A program made the position numbers and the translations under genes. The notes beneath the pieces are model-generated. The model made no database searches, was not told the DNA's origin, and worked only from the letters and a program-made list of their open reading frames with translations. A stretch of 64,000 nt of DNA from Lichenostomus cassidix. Its lineage: Eukaryota; Chordata; Aves; Passeriformes; Meliphagidae. The stretch covers positions 36,071,797-36,135,796 of the forward strand of contig CM039184.1 of the NCBI GenBank assembly GCA_008360975.2, written 5' to 3'. Shown here one piece after another: positions 60,159 through 64,000 of this stretch (its first letter is position 1; each line of letters opens with the position of its first letter).

Positions 60159-63100
60159 TTTATGTCTGTACTGCTGTGAAGTCAAGCAGTTATTATTAGT
60201 CAGGCTACTCCTACAGTATAGAATTAGAATCTCTGCTAAAATTTTTTATCACAAAGGAATTAAGTGAGCACTGCATAACTGGTCCACAAGGACTGGAAGT
60301 TAATCATGATTCTGTTAGCACAGAGGAAAAAATGAACTTTTACATCTGGTGTTTTTTTCCTGAAAGAAAAAACAATAAAAGCAATGCTTGCCAGTACTGT
60401 TCTTAAGTGACTTTAAATATAAAGATACATTTTTATTTTTCTTAGCAGCCCTATGCCAACTAACAGATAACATTCATTCACAAGTTAATAACCAGAAAAT
60501 GTGTTTTCTTTTGACATTGGAATGGAATTGGACCTTAAGACAAGAGTGGAAGAGGATGCATACCAGAAAAAAAAGGGAAGAGTAAAAGGACAGGGTAGGA
60601 AAGTGTAGGTGTCATTTCCCTGGCACCAGGTGCTGTAAGGTGAATGGCTTTGGAAGTAGAACAGTTCTGTTGTGGTGCATAGTACTAGGAGGAAATAAAA
60701 ATATTTTCTAAGATGAGAGCCTTGGGGCAAATTAATCTTCCTTTTTTCCTGAGTGAGGACTTTATTTCACGACAATTACATAAGACCTCAAAAAGATAGG
60801 AGGCAAACAGTTCTGAGAATCACTTGATGCACTAGAATACTTATTGCCATTTTCGTTATAGAAGTGGCTTCAGTTCCTGGAGATTCTGAAGAGAGTTGTG
60901 CATACTGCTGGCATTGTCATTGGGGTCTGGAGATAAAACAGATACAGAATTCTCAAGGCTAGGCAACACACCTTGGGCAGTGAGTATAGATGAAAAAGCA
61001 TACAAATTCTCAGATGTTATACCACTTCTCCAGATCTTTTGAGATATTCGCCTTAAAAACAAGCTTTGATGAATGCTTAAGAATTGGATGCTTTCAAAAA
61101 ACGCCTGTTTTCTACAGCAGAAATGAAAACAGACAGGGAGGTCATTATGCTGATTTTGTACCAGTGACATGTCCTCTCATCCCACAAAAGTTTCCTGAAG
61201 CCGAAAATGTTGCCTTGTATACAGAAATAGAATGAGACATAGGATAGGGAGATAAATTGTTTTTAAAGCTAAAATGTTATGAAGTTAAAAACCTAATTTC
61301 TCCTTTTCATGTCTGTCATTCTCATATATGCTGAGTTCTTCTTCTGGTTCTCCAGCTGAGTTCTAACATGTGCTTTCCAATGTTAAAGTCTTTGTTTCTG
61401 CTTAAACTGTCTTTACCACATTTCTCCCAACAAGTGTTTTGTTTTCAAATATGTTTCTATAATAAAAGCCAAATTTTCAAAGCCACAGTTATGAAATTTC
61501 TTCAAAGAATAGCAGCCATCATTAACATGCAAACCAATTAGATTTGTGACTGCAGGACTTTACATGACTGGACCCAGCTCTCTTTAAGCCCTTAAAATTG
61601 CATACTTTAAAGGCTCACAAAGACAGATATGGATATAAATCATCAATTCTCTGTTGCAATAATTACTTTAAAACACACCATTAATAAAATAGTCAGTTAT
61701 AGAGAAAAATGCCTAAATGGGTTGATAATGAAAGTGTGTATGCAAACTGTGCAAGATGCCTAAACGTCCTGGTATTCCTGAGGTAGAATTAACATTTCAA
61801 CAGAACAATTTAAAAACAATTTCAAGTGTTTCTTTTTGCTGTAATTTTAAACCAGCTTGGATGTCATGCTTACCAGTATAGGATTTTAGCAGGTGTTGAG
61901 ACACTGATCTAACTCTGCATCTTTCCAAAGCATTTCATCATTACCTTTCTATTTCTCCAAAGATCACTCAAAATTCCAGAGGCTGGAAAGGCAGTAAAGA
62001 TGATGAAATAATATTAAAATTTTATTTTCTTCTTTTTATATAAGTAAGAATATCAATTAACATCTGCTGATCTAGAAAACAAAAATTTAGGTACTTTTTT
62101 CAAATCTTCCATAATTCAGAGAATCACTTTGAATTCTACTGGCAAATCCCAGATTCTGGAAATGTTCAACAAAACCATCCCCCACACTGCTCATAATCTT
62201 ATTTAACATGCAGTTTATAATGTGACTTTCTAACTGAATTCCAGAGTTTTTATTTCATTTTTACTACAGATCTCATAGCAATTGCCTCAAAATTTTGCAG
62301 AGCATTGCTTTCAATAGACTACCTATTCCAAAGTGTGAGGTTGTAACTCTACTTTTTGACTACCAGCAGGAAAAGAAAGCAAAGGGCTGTACATTTTTCT
62401 TTTTGAATTTGACAGATTTACCTTGGAACAGATAATTAAGGATTATTTCATGACGAAATTAAAATTATTGGAAAGAAAATAAAGTGAAATACAAGGAATC
62501 AATAGAAGTCTAAGATGAATATGTTAGAGCAGACTGTAGAACTCAATTATTTTTTAACTTCAATAGTAATTTTTAGAAATTGTAAATTTTCTGGAGTTTA
62601 GAGAATATATCCATTGAATTTTGACATTCTTAAAAGAATTTTTTAAAATTTCCAAACTGAAAAGTAATTTCAAAACATGAAGGACATCAAAAGATTTATT
62701 TACAAACTACCAACAGGTTTTTACTCACTTTATTTTTTTTCTTTTTAGTTTTGGAAGTCTGTCCCCAGAGTTGGTACCTGACACTAATTCACAGACTATT
62801 AAAAAGTCACTAGACTTTGTTACTGCTGAAAATCCTTCTTCTCTAGAAAGGAGTCTTGCTTAAAAAAAAAAAAAGTTTTTATCAACCTTAGTCTGTGAGG
62901 CACCTAGCATCTTCAGAATATTTCAATATACCAAAAGACAAAAGCTTTTCATACTGAATTGACTTCACAAACTAAATGTATCACAGACCATTTGTTTCCT
63001 GCTTCTTGGGAAATAAGCAGAGACAATTTCAATCGTTAACGAATTTCTGTGGAAAAGAAATGAAACAGAAAACAGACTCACAATAATGCACATTCTATTA

Positions 63101-64000
63101 TAATTAATCTGTTGCACGCAAGCACTCAAGGTATTCCACTGGCAAGCTGAAATATTTTTATTAGATAATGCATCTGAGAATATAAGAACACTACTAAGCT
63201 TTTTAAAGCTTGCTTGCTACCCATTTGTGTAATGTCATTCTGTGCCAGATTCAGTGAAATCTTAAACACATCAACCTACATGATGCCAGAGCCTGCATTC
63301 TCCTGCTGCCTCCAGCTTGACCCAATTAGTTCAAACACCTTGTCCAAAACTTTTCCCTTGACATTTTGTAATCAAAAGCTGCTGCCACCATCACTTTATA
63401 CGTACTCAGGAAGGCTATTTGTTTTAAGACTCCAAACTGCCATGATAAGCAGTTATCCTGTCATTTTTTTCACCTACACAAAAGCCCAAGACAGAGGACA
63501 GTAGAGTTGCTGCATTGTCTCCTTAATGGAATACAAATAACTCACTTGTTCACAGGCCTAGTGTTTCTTTAAACAGAATGTAGCTCTGTAAATCCTAAAT
63601 CTTGACATCTATACCCTTTGAAAAATTTTAACATATCTGAAAGGAAAGTTAAGCTTGTCGTCTAATTTCTAACAGCAGAAAAGTGAGATGACATATATAA
63701 GAAATCAAACAAGAGAAACAACAATCCAGAATAAGAATTTGTGAGGAACAAAATCTCATTTTCTGAAAGTATTAGTGAAAAAGTGTAGTTAAGAGTGTAT
63801 CTTAACTATGTGGAGTATTTGGAAGACTATATGTAAACACACCATATAAACACAGTTTTGCTTTTACCGCTGCTTCATAATAAGGTTCACCTCCAACTAC
63901 ATCTTACATTTCATGTCTGTGTTCCATCTTTATCTGAAAACTTCTCATGATTTACGTTATAGAAATTGTATTTTGCCAGAAGGCTGCAACAGAGACACTG
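60159..64000. other. AT-rich DNA, no gene recognised
   Basis: No gene, RNA or further transposon recognised to the end of the window. Overlapping frames on opposite strands at 60388-60730 and 60856-61235 look fortuitous. The 96-codon frame at 63214-63504 has no recognisable domain. Confidence 0.5.

Noticed and set aside
1..64000. CRISPR arrays, operons, phage or bacterial features
   Set aside because: There are no regularly spaced direct repeats, no closely packed frames and no ribosome-binding-site pattern. The repeats present are those of a bird genome.

Overview
The window looks like an AT-rich, gene-poor stretch of a bird nuclear genome, most likely a passerine (songbird). No complete protein-coding gene could be supported. 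No open frame longer than about 140 codons was seen; the longest are a low-complexity repeat, the back strand of a LINE, and two frames that I do not recognise. The bird assignment rests on repeat content. There are several 3' ends of CR1 LINEs in both orientations and two LTR remnants of the ERVL (class III) type found in birds. A short tRNA-headed, CR1-tailed SINE matches what is known of TguSINE1, a family described from zebra finch, and is the main reason for suggesting a passerine. Family names come from remembered consensus features and were not checked against a database.

Layout. 1-10.1 kb is single-copy AT-rich DNA with small tandem duplications and one weak exon-like candidate near 8.85 kb. 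At 10.60-11.00 kb lies an uninterrupted 405-nt homopyrimidine run. A 3' CR1 piece on the minus strand occupies about 13.65-14.45 kb. From 14.45 to 28.56 kb the DNA is largely plain, broken by a small old CR1 fragment near 24.7-24.9 kb and a perfect 11-bp-arm hairpin at 28.04 kb. A minus-strand solo ERVL LTR occupies about 28.57-29.10 kb. A short CR1 tail is at 35.6 kb. At about 40.26-40.55 kb there is a second, different ERVL LTR in plus orientation. It is directly followed by a degraded tRNA-Leu primer-binding site and then, within about 200 bp, by two adjacent hairpins. A GC-rich block of unknown origin with a diverged 31-bp tandem repeat lies at 42.24-42.66 kb. The longest CR1 copy, about 1.1 kb with reverse-transcriptase remnants and 3' UTR, is at 47.07-48.19 kb on the plus strand. 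A further CR1 3' end (minus) is at 51.06-51.30 kb and the SINE (minus) at 60.03-60.16 kb.

Nothing here works together as a pathway or operon. The elements are independent, decayed insertions in intergenic DNA or in a very long intron, and which of the two cannot be told from this window. I found no convincing undescribed biological system. The observations most worth checking are the LTR with its tRNA-Leu primer site, the long homopyrimidine tract, the SINE as a lineage marker, and the GC-rich block.
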